In this document: positions 26,331-35,776 of the stretch, piece after piece
Layout: each line of letters begins with the position of its first letter
Numbering within the stretch: the first letter of the stretch is position 1
NCBI GenBank assembly: GCA_033765305.1
Contig: JANRID010000018.1
Coordinates: 248,001-312,000 of the forward strand
Direction of reading: 5' to 3'
Length of the DNA: 64,000 bases
Source: RDXT01 sp033765305
GTDB taxonomy: Bacteria > Bacteroidota > Bacteroidia > J057
The notes under the pieces: model-generated
Told to the model about the DNA's origin: nothing
What the model saw: the letters and a program-made list of their open reading frames with translations, nothing else
Database searches by the model: none
Position numbers and translations under genes: made by a program

Positions 26331-28511
26331 TCAGGCTGACGGATCGGCGGCCTGCACTTCGGGCAGGTGCAGGTGGAAGCGGGTCCACTTGCCTGGCTCC
26401 GAAGTTACGCTGATTTCGCCCTGCAGCTTGGCAATGGTTTCGCGGACAATGTAGAGGCCGATGCCGGAGCCTTTGCTGATCTTGGTGCCCCGGTAGAACA
26501 TCTCGAAGATCCGGCTGATGATGGCCGGGTCGATCCCGATGCCGTTGTCGGAAATGAGGATGTCGGCTGCGCCCGGCGTCAGGGCCACTTCCACCTCCAC
26601 AAAGGACTGCGGCTTGCCCCGGTCTGAATACCGGATGGCATTGGCGAACATGTTTTTGAAGATAATCTCCAGCCGGTGCGGATCGGAGTAGAAGGGTCCT
26701 TCGCCAGAGATCCGGATGCGTTTTTCGAGCTGCTGGCTGCCTTCGAGATACTGCAGCGCCTCGAAGCTGTTGGTGATCAGCAGGTGAAAGTCGATTTTTT
26801 CCCGGTGAAGGGGCAGGCGGGAGTTGCGCGAATAGCCGATGATGTCCTGAATAAATCCGTCCAGCTTGTCGATCGAGCTCGAGATCAGGTCGAGGTAGCG
26901 CATGCGCTCCTGATCATTCTGCGCCAGATGCACCACGCTGACGAGGCCCCGGATCGAGTCGAGGGGCGCTTTGAGGTCGTGGGAGGTCCGGTACACGAAG
27001 CTGTCGAGCTCCTGGTTTACTTTCCGGAGTTCGTCGTTCTGCTCGCGCAGGCGGATCTCCGCCTGGCGGAGGACCGTCACATCGCGGATGGCACCGTCGC
27101 GGTACACATTGCCCTGCTCGTCCACCGTTTTGATGCTGCTCATCAGGCCCCAGAAGCTGGTGCCGTCTTTGCGGCGGAATTCCACCTCCTGGTTGGTGAA
27201 GTGGTTGTGCGTCTCCATGTATTCGACGAAATACGCCCGGCGGGCCGGATCCACATAGAGATCGTTGATATCCACCTGGCGGATTTCGTCCTCCGAATCG
27301 TAGCCGAACATTTCGATGAAGGCCTTGTTCACATACACCAGCCCCTGATCGGGGGTCGTACGGAAGATCCCTTCCTTGATGCTGTAGTTGATTGCCTCCA
27401 GCATGCGCTTGTGGAGCAGGATTTCGCGCAGGGCGAGGTGCTTCTCCGTGATATCCCGCGAAAAAATGCCTGCGGCAGCCACCTCGCCGGAGGCATTCCG
27501 GATCGGCTTGAAGGAGATTTCGTGGCAGCAGGCGGCACCGTCGAGGGAGAACTCGTAGGTGGTATGAAACTCCTCGCCTTCGAATGCGCGCTCGATAATG
27601 GGCATCCAGGGTGCCGTCATCTGGACGGGGAAGAGGTCTTCGATCCGCTGACCGGCCTGCGGGTCGATACCGAAACCGCTGAGCATGAGGCGGCGCATCG
27701 GGCCGTTGACCACCCGGATCCGGTAGTCCCGGCCCAGGGACAGGACAAAATCGCCGGTATTTTCAATCACCGCACGCATGTCCTCGGCGGCAAGCGGCCG
27801 CTGCATGGGGAGCAGATCCGGAGCAGAAGGCCGCTGAGCCAGCTCCTCCCGCAGCTCCTGCACCTCACGGGCCTGCTGCTGCTGCTGCCGCATGAGCGAA
27901 GCGCAAAGATCGGCCAGCTCCTCGCGGGAGCAGCGGTCAAGGTCGTCGGGATGGGTCATGGGCGGATGGGCAGGCGGGTGCGTCCCAGGCTCGCGGCGGC
28001 TTTCAGGCATCGAGAGGCCAAGTTGAATCGCTTCATCGAGAGAATCGGTCCGTACAGGCCGCAGCGAAAGCGCAGCGGCAGGCATCACCGGCCATCCCGC
28101 GGGCAGGATCAGCGTATGAGGCCTGCAAGCGCAGATCAGCTCCTGCAGCATCCGGACCCGGTCCTCGGAGGAGGTGTCCGGGTGCAGGCCCGACAGGTCG
28201 GCTATCCAGACGGCGTGCGCAGGCAGCTCCGCAGACCGGAAAGCGGAAGCACCCGGACGCCCGAATGCTTTCAGGAGGAAAAAGGCCGGATGTATGCAAA
28301 ATATTACATGCCTGTATGCCCCATCCGGGCTTTCATACCAGGCAGTTTCCGCATGCTGCAAGGCAGGCGGAAGCTCCTGGACAGGTAGTCCCGGCTTATA
28401 GGGTGCGATTCCGAGCGTGGGAGGCTCTGGGATCACAGCAACCTGTACCGGCGGGAGTCCGGTTTGCGGGCCGGAAAACGATCTGCGCCTGGGAGTTCGG
28501 TAGAGATTCAT
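26331..28511 (-). CDS. Cytoplasmic PAS-PAS sensor histidine kinase
   Basis: 726 aa, no transmembrane helix. Residues ~1-185 are a poorly recognisable N-terminal domain with PTTxIL-like strands (HAVWIADLSGLHPDTSSEDR, HTLILPAGWPVMPAAAL). A Gln-rich coiled coil follows (~195-225), then two PAS domains (~240-375 and ~385-500; DFVLSLGRDYRIRVVNGPM and GLVYVNKAFIEMFGYDSEDE), a HisKA H-box (YRTSHDLKAPLDSIRGL) and an ATPase domain with N, G1 and G2 boxes (NMFANAIRYSD, ISDNGIGID, GSGIGLYIV). Divergent from a response regulator 181 nt away, its possible partner. Confidence 0.9.
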   Translation of the reverse strand: MNLYRTPRRRSFSGPQTGLPPVQVAVIPEPPTLGIAPYKPGLPVQELPPALQHAETAWYESPDGAYRHVIFCIHPAFFLLKAFGRPGASAFRSAELPAHAVWIADLSGLHPDTSSEDRVRMLQELICACRPHTLILPAGWPVMPAAALSLRPVRTDSLDEAIQLGLSMPESRREPGTHPPAHPPMTHPDDLDRCSREELADLCASLMRQQQQQAREVQELREELAQRPSAPDLLPMQRPLAAEDMRAVIENTGDFVLSLGRDYRIRVVNGPMRRLMLSGFGIDPQAGQRIEDLFPVQMTAPWMPIIERAFEGEEFHTTYEFSLDGAACCHEISFKPIRNASGEVAAAGIFSRDITEKHLALREILLHKRMLEAINYSIKEGIFRTTPDQGLVYVNKAFIEMFGYDSEDEIRQVDINDLYVDPARRAYFVEYMETHNHFTNQEVEFRRKDGTSFWGLMSSIKTVDEQGNVYRDGAIRDVTVLRQAEIRLREQNDELRKVNQELDSFVYRTSHDLKAPLDSIRGLVSVVHLAQNDQERMRYLDLISSSIDKLDGFIQDIIGYSRNSRLPLHREKIDFHLLITNSFEALQYLEGSQQLEKRIRISGEGPFYSDPHRLEIIFKNMFANAIRYSDRGKPQSFVEVEVALTPGAADILISDNGIGIDPAIISRIFEMFYRGTKISKGSGIGLYIVRETIAKLQGEISVTSEPGKWTRFHLHLPEVQAADPSA

Positions 28512-28666
28512 GCCTATGCATCAACGTATCTTAAACTTATGCCGGATACCTTGAAAAAAAATGCGAATTATTCCGATTTCTTATCCTCCATCCGCCGGCA
28601 GGCCCGCCAATCCCCCGGTCAAACCGCTAAAAGTCCGGCTATGCATCAGATCCCGCGCATATTGTG

Positions 28667-28674
28667 TATATTTG
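28667..28674 (+). promoter_or_regulatory. TAnnTTTG promoter box before the response regulator
   Basis: TATATTTG, a perfect match, 18 nt before the ATG. It sits in the 181-nt divergent region shared with the histidine kinase. Confidence 0.55.
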
Positions 28675-28692
28675 TAGGGAAGAGCGCCTGGT

Positions 28693-29370
28693 ATGCAGAC
28701 TAAAGTGCTGATTGTCGACGATGAAGCAGACATTCTGGACCTGCTGGAATACAATCTCGAAAAAGAAGGCTATCAGGTCTTCCGGGCAACCGACGGCGCC
28801 GAGGCGCTGAAGATTGCCCAGCGGGAACGGCCGGACCTGGTGCTGCTGGACATCATGATGCCGCATACAGACGGCATCGAGACCTGTCGCCAGATGCGGC
28901 GGATTCCCCAGCTCAAGGAGATTTTCATCGTATTTCTCACGGCCCGTGCGGAGGAATACTCCGAACTCGCCGGCTTCGAGGCTGGCGCCGACGACTATAT
29001 CTCCAAGCCGATCAAGCCCAAAGTGCTCATGAGCCGCCTGCGCGCCATTCTGCGCCGGGATCAGCCCGCCGGCGAGGCGCTCACCCATCTCAAAGTCCAC
29101 GACCTCGAAATCATGCGCGACGAGTATATCGTGCTCAAAAGCGGTGCCCAGCTCGTGCTGCCCCGCAAGGAGTTCGAGCTGCTCTTCTTTCTCGCGGCGC
29201 GGCCCGGCAAGGTCTTCAGCCGGGAAAAGCTGCTCGAACAGGTCTGGGGCGATGTCTTCGTCGTGGACCGCACGGTGGATGTGCACATCCGCAAGCTGCG
29301 TGAAAAACTCGGCGACGGCTATATCCAGACAGTGAAAGGCGTGGGGTATAAATTCCTGAGCGAATCCTGA
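28693..29370 (+). CDS. OmpR/PhoB-type response regulator
   Basis: 225 aa. The receiver domain has the acidic pocket (LIVDDEAD), phospho-acceptor Asp in LVLLDIMMPHTDG, and conserved Lys in ADDYISKPIKPK. The winged-helix output domain (~130-225) has LPRKEFELLFFLAARPGKVFS, VWGDVFVVDRTVDVHIRKLREKLG and IQTVKGVGYKF. It probably pairs with the divergent PAS kinase, but it could serve another; regulon unknown. It ends 3 nt before the convergent gltD stop. Confidence 0.93.
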   Translation: MQTKVLIVDDEADILDLLEYNLEKEGYQVFRATDGAEALKIAQRERPDLVLLDIMMPHTDGIETCRQMRRIPQLKEIFIVFLTARAEEYSELAGFEAGADDYISKPIKPKVLMSRLRAILRRDQPAGEALTHLKVHDLEIMRDEYIVLKSGAQLVLPRKEFELLFFLAARPGKVFSREKLLEQVWGDVFVVDRTVDVHIRKLREKLGDGYIQTVKGVGYKFLSES

Positions 29371-29373
29371 CCC

Positions 29374-30831
29374 TCAGGCGCTCAGCTGCGTCTGCGCGCG
29401 CGTGCGCGAGGGCAGCCGGCTGCTGCCGCTGAGATACAGATCCGCTGCGCGGGCCGCTTCGCGCCCTTCGGAGATGGCCCACACCACCAGCGACTGCCCC
29501 CGGCGGCTGTCTCCCGCCGCAAAGACGCCCGGCGCAGCCTCGTATCCCTCCGCAGCTATATTGCCCCGCGCATCGTAGCGGACGCCCAGCTCCTCCAGCC
29601 ATGCCGCATGCTCCGGATGGCTGAATCCTACCGCGATCAGGGCCAGGCCACAAGGCAGCACCCGCTCGGTGCCGGGAATCTCCTCGTAGCTGCTGCGCCC
29701 GTTTTTCCACGCGATCTCGGCGATCCGCAGCCCGCATACCTCCCCCTCGGCGTTGCCCTCGAAGGATTTGAGCAGGACCGACCACTTGCGGTCGCAGCCC
29801 TCCTCATGCGAGGAGGTGGTCTGGAGCGTAGCCGGCCAGTACGGCCAGGGGTGCTCCTCGCCCCGTTCGAGCGGCGGCTTCGGGCCCCAGGTGATCTGGG
29901 TGACCGAAGCGGCGCCCTGCCGGTTGGCCGTGCCGATGCAGTCGGAGCCGGTATCGCCGCCCCCGATCACCAGCACATGCTTGCCCGCAGCATCCAGATG
30001 CCCCATCCCGTCCTGCCGTTCGGCGCTGACGAGCTGATTCTGCCGTGTCAGGTATTCCATGGCGAAATGAATGCCCTGGAGCCCGGAACCGGGTGCCGAC
30101 ACCCCGCGCGGCACCGTCGCGCCGGTGCAAAGGACCACCGCATCGAATTGTGCCCGCAGATCCGCCGCCGTGACCGCTTCTCCTGCCTGCACCCCGCAGC
30201 GGAATTCGATCCCCTCCGCCTCCAGCAGCGCGACGCGCCGCTCCACCACCCATTTTTCCAGCTTGAAATCCGGCACCCCGTAGCGCAGCAGCCCGCCCGG
30301 ATAACGGTCGCGCTCGAATACCGTGACCTGATGCCCGGCCCGGTTGAGCTGGTCGGCGGCAGCCAGGCCCGCAGGCCCGGAACCGATCACCGCGACCCGC
30401 TTGCCGCTGCGCTGCGCCGGCGGCTGCGCCTGCACCAGCCCCAGCGAGAAGGCCTGCTCGATGATCTGCTTTTCGATGTATTCGATCGTGACCGCCGGCT
30501 TGTTGATCCCCAGCACACAGGCGCTTTCGCAGGGCGCCGGGCAGATCCGGCCCGTAAACTCCGGAAAATTGTTCGTCGAACTCAGAATCCGGTATGCCAG
30601 CGGCCAGTTGCCTTCCTGCACTGCCTCGTTGAAGTCGGGGATCAGGTTGCCCAGCGGGCAGCCGTTGTGGCAGAAGGGCACCCCGCAGTCCATGCAGCGT
30701 GCAGCCTGCTGGCGCGTTTTCTCCTCGCTGCCAGCCTCGTAGATCTCCTTGAAATCCCGGACCCGCTCCCTGGGGTCGCGCGCAGCAGGCAGCTCCCGCT
30801 GATACTCGAGAAATCCGGTCGGTTTTCCCAT
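29374..30831 (-). CDS. gltD: Glutamate synthase small subunit
   Basis: 485 aa, the full GltD length. It passes electrons from NAD(P)H through FAD and Fe-S clusters to GltB. The N-terminal Fe-S cysteines are ARCMDCGVPFCHNGCPLGN and GRICPAPCESACVLG. FAD and NAD(P) Rossmann motifs are VAVIGSGPAGLAAADQL and VLVIGGGDTGSDCIG, and the C-terminal GVFAAGDSRRGQSLVVWAI binds FAD. It lies 38 nt downstream of gltB in an operon. Its style is that of the left (Bacteroidota) half, unlike the 5' two thirds of gltB. Confidence 0.95.
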   Translation of the reverse strand: MGKPTGFLEYQRELPAARDPRERVRDFKEIYEAGSEEKTRQQAARCMDCGVPFCHNGCPLGNLIPDFNEAVQEGNWPLAYRILSSTNNFPEFTGRICPAPCESACVLGINKPAVTIEYIEKQIIEQAFSLGLVQAQPPAQRSGKRVAVIGSGPAGLAAADQLNRAGHQVTVFERDRYPGGLLRYGVPDFKLEKWVVERRVALLEAEGIEFRCGVQAGEAVTAADLRAQFDAVVLCTGATVPRGVSAPGSGLQGIHFAMEYLTRQNQLVSAERQDGMGHLDAAGKHVLVIGGGDTGSDCIGTANRQGAASVTQITWGPKPPLERGEEHPWPYWPATLQTTSSHEEGCDRKWSVLLKSFEGNAEGEVCGLRIAEIAWKNGRSSYEEIPGTERVLPCGLALIAVGFSHPEHAAWLEELGVRYDARGNIAAEGYEAAPGVFAAGDSRRGQSLVVWAISEGREAARAADLYLSGSSRLPSRTRAQTQLSA

Positions 30832-30869
30832 TGTCTGAAGGTCTGAAAAGGGGTAAAAAGGGAATCAGG

Positions 30870-33800
30870 TCAGCCGAGCTTGCGCTGGGCTTCGCTGCGG
30901 CGCATCATCACCGCCTTGTACTCGCGGGGCATGACCTTGGTGAAGCGCTCGAAGGCTTCGGGCCAGTTGGTCATGATCTTGAGCGCCGTGCGGCTGCCCG
31001 TCAGGGCGTAATGCTTGCGGATCAGGGCCTTGAGGATCTGGTGATCTTCGAAGTCGAGGGCTTCGAGATCGGCCATATCGGGGTTGAACGACTGGCGCAG
31101 GGCACTCGCGGAGCCGTACACATACGCGGTGCCGCCGCTCATGCCTGCGGCAAAGTTGCGGCCGGTGCCGCCCAGCACCACCACCGTGCCGCCGGTCATG
31201 TATTCGCAGCCATGATCGCCGACCCCCTCCACCACGGCTACCGCGCCGGAATTACGCACCGCAAAGCGCTCTCCGGCCATGCCGCGGATGAAGGCCTCGC
31301 CCGAAGTAGCCCCATAGAGTGCCACATTGCCGATCAGGACATTGCGCGACGGCTCGAACAGCGCCGATTTATCCGGATACACCACGATCTGCGCGCCGGA
31401 GAGGCCCTTGCCCACATAGTCGTTGGCGTCGCCTTCCAGCTCCAGCCGCAGGCCCCTGGCAGCAAAGGCCCCGAAGCTCTGGCCGGCCGAGCCCGTAAAC
31501 TTGAAATGCAGTGTGCCTTCGGCCAGTCCCTCCTCGGCATAGCGCCGGGAGATCTCGTTGGAGATCAGCGCGCCAATGCTGCGGTGGCGGTTGGTGATCT
31601 GAAAGGATTTGAATACCGGCTTCCCGTTCCGGAGGCTCTCTTTGGCGGCGTCCAGCAGGCTCCAGTCGAGCGCGCTTTCGATGCCGTGCTGCTGCTCGAC
31701 CTGCTTGTAGCGGCCCGTGCCTACCCGCTCGGGCGCCTGATGCAGCACCGGGCTCAGATCCAGGGTGCGCAGCTTCCAGTGCTGCAGATCCCCGCGCACG
31801 CGCAGGCGCGAAGCCTGGCCTACCATCTCCTCCACCCGCCGGAAGCCCAGCAGGGCCATGTATTCCCGGAACTCCTGGGCAAGAAAGTAGAACAGGCTGA
31901 CAATATGCTCCGGCTTGCCCGTGAAGAGCGCCCGCAGGCGCGGGTCCTGGGTCGCGATGCCGACCGGGCAGGTCCCCAGATGGCAGACCCGCATCATGAT
32001 GCACCCCTGCGCGACGAGGGGGGCGGACGCGAAGCCGAACTCCTCCGCCCCGAGAAGGGCTGCGACAGCGATATCCCGTCCGGTTTTAAGTTGACCGTCC
32101 ACCTGCAGACGGACCCGTCCCCGCAGGTTGTTCATCACCAGCACCTGCTGGGTTTCGGCGATTCCGAGTTCCCACGGTACCCCGGCATGTTTGATCGAGG
32201 AGAGCGGCGACGCCCCGGTCCCTCCCTCACACCCGGCGATGACGATATGATCCGCATGGGCCTTGGCCACCCCTGCGGCGACCGTCCCGACACCGGCCTC
32301 CGCCACCAGCTTGACCGATATACGGGCGTCCGGATTGACGTTCTTCAGGTCGAAGATCAGCTGCGCCAGGTCCTCGATCGAATAGATATCGTGGTGGGGC
32401 GGCGGCGAAATCAGGGTGACGCCGGGGGTGGTATGCCGGACCGAGGCGATGTACTCGTCCACCTTGTATCCGGGCAACTGGCCGCCCTCGCCGGGTTTCG
32501 CGCCCTGCGCCATCTTGATCTGTAGTTCGTCCGCGTTCACCAGGTAGTGCGTCGTGACGCCGAACCGTCCGGAGGCGACCTGCTTGATCGCCGAGCGTCG
32601 ATCGTCGGTGTACCGGACCGGGTCCTCGCCCCCTTCGCCGGTGTTGGACTTCCCTTTTATCCGGTTCATCGCGACCGCCAGCGCTTCATGGGATTCGCGG
32701 GAGATCGATCCGAGAGACATCGCGCCGGTGGCGAACCGCCGGACAATCTCCCGCGCCGGTTCGACCTCCGACAGCGGCAACGCCGGACCTGCCGGCACGA
32801 ACGACAGCAACCCGCGCAACGTTGAGGCACGTTCCGTCGATTCGTTGACCATCTGCGAGAACTCACGGAACGTGGCGTAGCCTTCGGTCCGCTCCGTCTC
32901 GCTTTCGCCCACCCGGACCGCCTGCTGCAGTTTCGCGATGGAATCCGGGTTCAGCGAATGGTACTCGCCGAACCGTCGCCACTGGTACTGTCCGCCCGGC
33001 TCCAGTTCGAAGTCTCCGGGCAGCGGCTCGCGCGGATAGGCGTCGGCGTGCAGTTGCCGTGCCTCACGCTCCAGTTCCTCGGTCCCGATTCCCTCGATGC
33101 GCGACGGAGTACCGGTGAAATATCGGTCGATGATCGGGGTGGAAATCCCGATGGCCTCGAAGATCTGCGCCCCGCGATAGGATTGCAGCGTCGAAATGCC
33201 CATCTTGGACATGATCTTGAGCAGGCCCTTGTTCACCGCCTTGACGAAGTTAGCCCCGGCCTTCTTCGGGGTCAGGCCCTCCGGCAGGTAGCCCTGCCCG
33301 ATCATATCCTCGAGCGTTTCGAAGACGAGATAGGGGTTGATCGCACTGGCGCCGTATCCGAGGAGACAGGCGAAATGATGGACCTCCCGCGCCTCGCCGG
33401 TTTCGACGATCAGGGCGACCGAGGTACGTGTCCCTTCCCGGATCAGGTGATGGTGGACGGCGGAGACGGCCAGCAGCGACGGGATTGGCGCGTACTCGGC
33501 GTTCACCCCGTGGTCCGACAGGATAATCATGTCGCATCCGAACTCGATCGCCTCGCTCGCTTTCCGGCAGAGTCGTTCCAGCGCCTTTTCCAGTGCGCCG
33601 ATCGGCTTATCGACACGGAAGAACATCGGCAGGGTCACGGTCCGGAAGTCCAGCCGATCGTCATCCAGAATCCGCAGTTTTTCCAGGTCGCTGTTCGTCA
33701 GGATCGGCGTATCGAGTTTCAGCTGCCGGGCGGCCTCCGGCGAACCGTCCAGCAGGGAACCGTTCCGTCCGATATAGCCGGCCAGACTCATGACCAGCGA

Positions 33801-35495
33801 CTCCCGGATCGGGTCGATCGGCGGGTTGGTGACCTGCGCGAACAGTTGTTTGAAATAGGAGAACAGGGGTTGCGGGCGATGCGACAGAACCGCCAGCGGC
33901 GTATCGTTCCCCATCGACCCGAGAGCCTCCTCGCCGTTGACCGCCATCGGCGTCAGGAGCAGGCGCAGGTCCTCCACCGTGTAGCCGAACGCCCGCTGCC
34001 GCGCCCGCATCGTCGGCGGGTCGGATTTATCGACGTAGGCCGGTTCGGGCAGGACATCCAGATCGATCCGGTTCTCCTCCAGCCATTTCCCGTACTCGTC
34101 GCCGGAGGCGATCGACCGTTTCACCTCCTCATCGGGAAGGATCCGTCCGACCGTCGTATCGACCAGGAACATCCGTCCCGGCTGCAGTCGTCCCCGCTCC
34201 ACGATCCGTTCGGCCTCCACCTCGATGACACCGGTTTCGGACGCCAGAATGACCAGATCATCCGTGGTGACGGTATACCGTGCCGGACGCAGACCGTTCC
34301 GGTCGAGTACTGCGCCGATCTGACGCCCGTCGGTGAAGGCGACCGCCGCCGGTCCGTCCCACGGCTCCATCAGGCAGGCGTGATACTCGTAGAAGGCACG
34401 ACGCTTCTCGTCCATCAGGTCGTTCTGCGACCAGGCTTCGGGAATCAGGATCATCATCGCCTGCGGCAACGAGTACCCGGCCGCCAGCAGAAGTTCGATC
34501 GCGTTGTCCAGCGTCGCCGAATCCGACGACTCCTGGGACACCAGGGGATACAGCTTGAACAGATCCTCGCCCAGCACGTTGGAGGTCAGTCCGGCCTCGC
34601 GCGCCCGCATCCAGTTGCGGTTGCCGCGAACGGTGTTGATCTCTCCGTTGTGCGCGATATACCGGTAGGGATGCGCCAGCGGCCAGGACGGGAACGTGTT
34701 GGTCGAGAAACGCTGGTGCACCAGGGCGATCGCCGACTCCAATCCCGGATCGTTGAAATCGAGGTAATAGGCCGTCATCTGCCCCGGCAGAAGCAGTCCC
34801 TTGTAGATGATCGTTCGCGCCGACAGCGATGGGATATAGAAATGCGACGTGTCCGGAATGCCGGTCGCCTGCGCGACTTCGTTCTCAATCACCTTGCGAA
34901 TGACGAACAGCTTCCGTTCCAGCGCCGCCGTATCGGGCAAGGTCGCCGACTTTCCGACGAAAAACTGCCGGATGAACGGTTCGGCGGCCCGCGCCTGGAA
35001 GCCGATCTTGTGATTGCTCGTCGGGACGGTGCGCCAGCCGAGGAACCGCTGGCCCTCCCGCCGTACGGTCCGCTCGATGATCTCCTCGCAGCGACGGCGG
35101 GCCTCCGGGTCCTGCGGCAGGAACACCATGCCGATACCGTACTCGCCTTCGGGCGGCAGGGCCACTTTCAGCCGTCCGCACTCCCGTCGGAAGAAGCCGT
35201 CCGCGATCTGCATCAGGATGCCCGCGCCGTCTCCCGTTTCCGGATCACAGCCGCACGCGCCCCGATGTTCGAGGTTATGCAGGATTTCCAATCCCATCCG
35301 GACGATCTCGTGGGACCGTTTTCCCTTGATATGCGCCACGAAACCGACGCCGCAGGCGTCATGCTCGAACTGCGGATCGTACAACCCCTGCCGGGGCGGA
35401 AGCGTACCGGGGAGAGGAGGGAACGGGGGGACGGAACGATCTCCGCTGCCGTTCACGGGCGGCGTTCCCTGTGCGTTACTATTCCGATGCGACAC
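30870..35495 (-). CDS. gltB: Glutamate synthase large subunit (apparent chimera)
   Basis: 1541 aa in one frame, the usual GltB length. The start is a GTG with a strong AAGGAG 9 nt upstream. Domains: class II amidotransferase whose nucleophile follows HDA in HDACGVGFVAHIKG (Cys ~48); central domain; FMN/TIM-barrel synthase domain with GEGGEDPVRY and the 3Fe-4S cysteines in CHLGTCPVGIATQ (~residue 1172); C-terminal beta-helix with GGTVVVLGGTGRNFAAGMSGG. Codon style changes near 31.95-32.05 kb: upstream (N-terminal) coding matches the right half of the window, downstream (C-terminal) matches the left half. The protein may therefore not exist in any one organism. Confidence 0.88.
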   Translation of the reverse strand: MSHRNSNAQGTPPVNGSGDRSVPPFPPLPGTLPPRQGLYDPQFEHDACGVGFVAHIKGKRSHEIVRMGLEILHNLEHRGACGCDPETGDGAGILMQIADGFFRRECGRLKVALPPEGEYGIGMVFLPQDPEARRRCEEIIERTVRREGQRFLGWRTVPTSNHKIGFQARAAEPFIRQFFVGKSATLPDTAALERKLFVIRKVIENEVAQATGIPDTSHFYIPSLSARTIIYKGLLLPGQMTAYYLDFNDPGLESAIALVHQRFSTNTFPSWPLAHPYRYIAHNGEINTVRGNRNWMRAREAGLTSNVLGEDLFKLYPLVSQESSDSATLDNAIELLLAAGYSLPQAMMILIPEAWSQNDLMDEKRRAFYEYHACLMEPWDGPAAVAFTDGRQIGAVLDRNGLRPARYTVTTDDLVILASETGVIEVEAERIVERGRLQPGRMFLVDTTVGRILPDEEVKRSIASGDEYGKWLEENRIDLDVLPEPAYVDKSDPPTMRARQRAFGYTVEDLRLLLTPMAVNGEEALGSMGNDTPLAVLSHRPQPLFSYFKQLFAQVTNPPIDPIRESLVMSLAGYIGRNGSLLDGSPEAARQLKLDTPILTNSDLEKLRILDDDRLDFRTVTLPMFFRVDKPIGALEKALERLCRKASEAIEFGCDMIILSDHGVNAEYAPIPSLLAVSAVHHHLIREGTRTSVALIVETGEAREVHHFACLLGYGASAINPYLVFETLEDMIGQGYLPEGLTPKKAGANFVKAVNKGLLKIMSKMGISTLQSYRGAQIFEAIGISTPIIDRYFTGTPSRIEGIGTEELEREARQLHADAYPREPLPGDFELEPGGQYQWRRFGEYHSLNPDSIAKLQQAVRVGESETERTEGYATFREFSQMVNESTERASTLRGLLSFVPAGPALPLSEVEPAREIVRRFATGAMSLGSISRESHEALAVAMNRIKGKSNTGEGGEDPVRYTDDRRSAIKQVASGRFGVTTHYLVNADELQIKMAQGAKPGEGGQLPGYKVDEYIASVRHTTPGVTLISPPPHHDIYSIEDLAQLIFDLKNVNPDARISVKLVAEAGVGTVAAGVAKAHADHIVIAGCEGGTGASPLSSIKHAGVPWELGIAETQQVLVMNNLRGRVRLQVDGQLKTGRDIAVAALLGAEEFGFASAPLVAQGCIMMRVCHLGTCPVGIATQDPRLRALFTGKPEHIVSLFYFLAQEFREYMALLGFRRVEEMVGQASRLRVRGDLQHWKLRTLDLSPVLHQAPERVGTGRYKQVEQQHGIESALDWSLLDAAKESLRNGKPVFKSFQITNRHRSIGALISNEISRRYAEEGLAEGTLHFKFTGSAGQSFGAFAARGLRLELEGDANDYVGKGLSGAQIVVYPDKSALFEPSRNVLIGNVALYGATSGEAFIRGMAGERFAVRNSGAVAVVEGVGDHGCEYMTGGTVVVLGGTGRNFAAGMSGGTAYVYGSASALRQSFNPDMADLEALDFEDHQILKALIRKHYALTGSRTALKIMTNWPEAFERFTKVMPREYKAVMMRRSEAQRKLG
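31920..32060. other. Probable junction of two different genomes inside gltB
   Basis: Composition and gene style change within this interval, which encodes the near-invariant GltB block MMRVCHLGTCPVGIATQ. Left of it, promoters are TAnnTTTG-type and Shine-Dalgarno sequences are weak; right of it, promoters are sigma70-like and Shine-Dalgarno sequences clear. The exact breakpoint cannot be fixed by eye because the block is conserved in both parents. Confidence 0.6.
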
Positions 35496-35776
35496 GAACG
35501 GCTCCTTAGATTCCTGACGGCAGACAGTCCGCGGACGTTTGTCCGTCGTTTACGGGTCGGTTGCGACAACCCCTCCCGGGATAAACCGTGACGGGAGATC
35601 GGTCGCGCCGGGGGTTCCGGCGGACCGTCGGGCTCGGCGTCCTCTCTCGCGACGGTGCGACCGACGCCTCCTCATTCTTTACAGTACGGAGGAAATGCCC
35701 GAAACGATGCCCTTCATTGGGGAAAGTATCATATCACCCTGCCAACAGGCCGTCAAACGCCGATCCGTTTACCGAT

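Noticed and set aside
32958..35591. 877-codon open frame on the plus strand
   Set aside because: Antisense of gltB with Arg/Gln/Asp-rich nonsense sequence; the gltB frame has clear homology.
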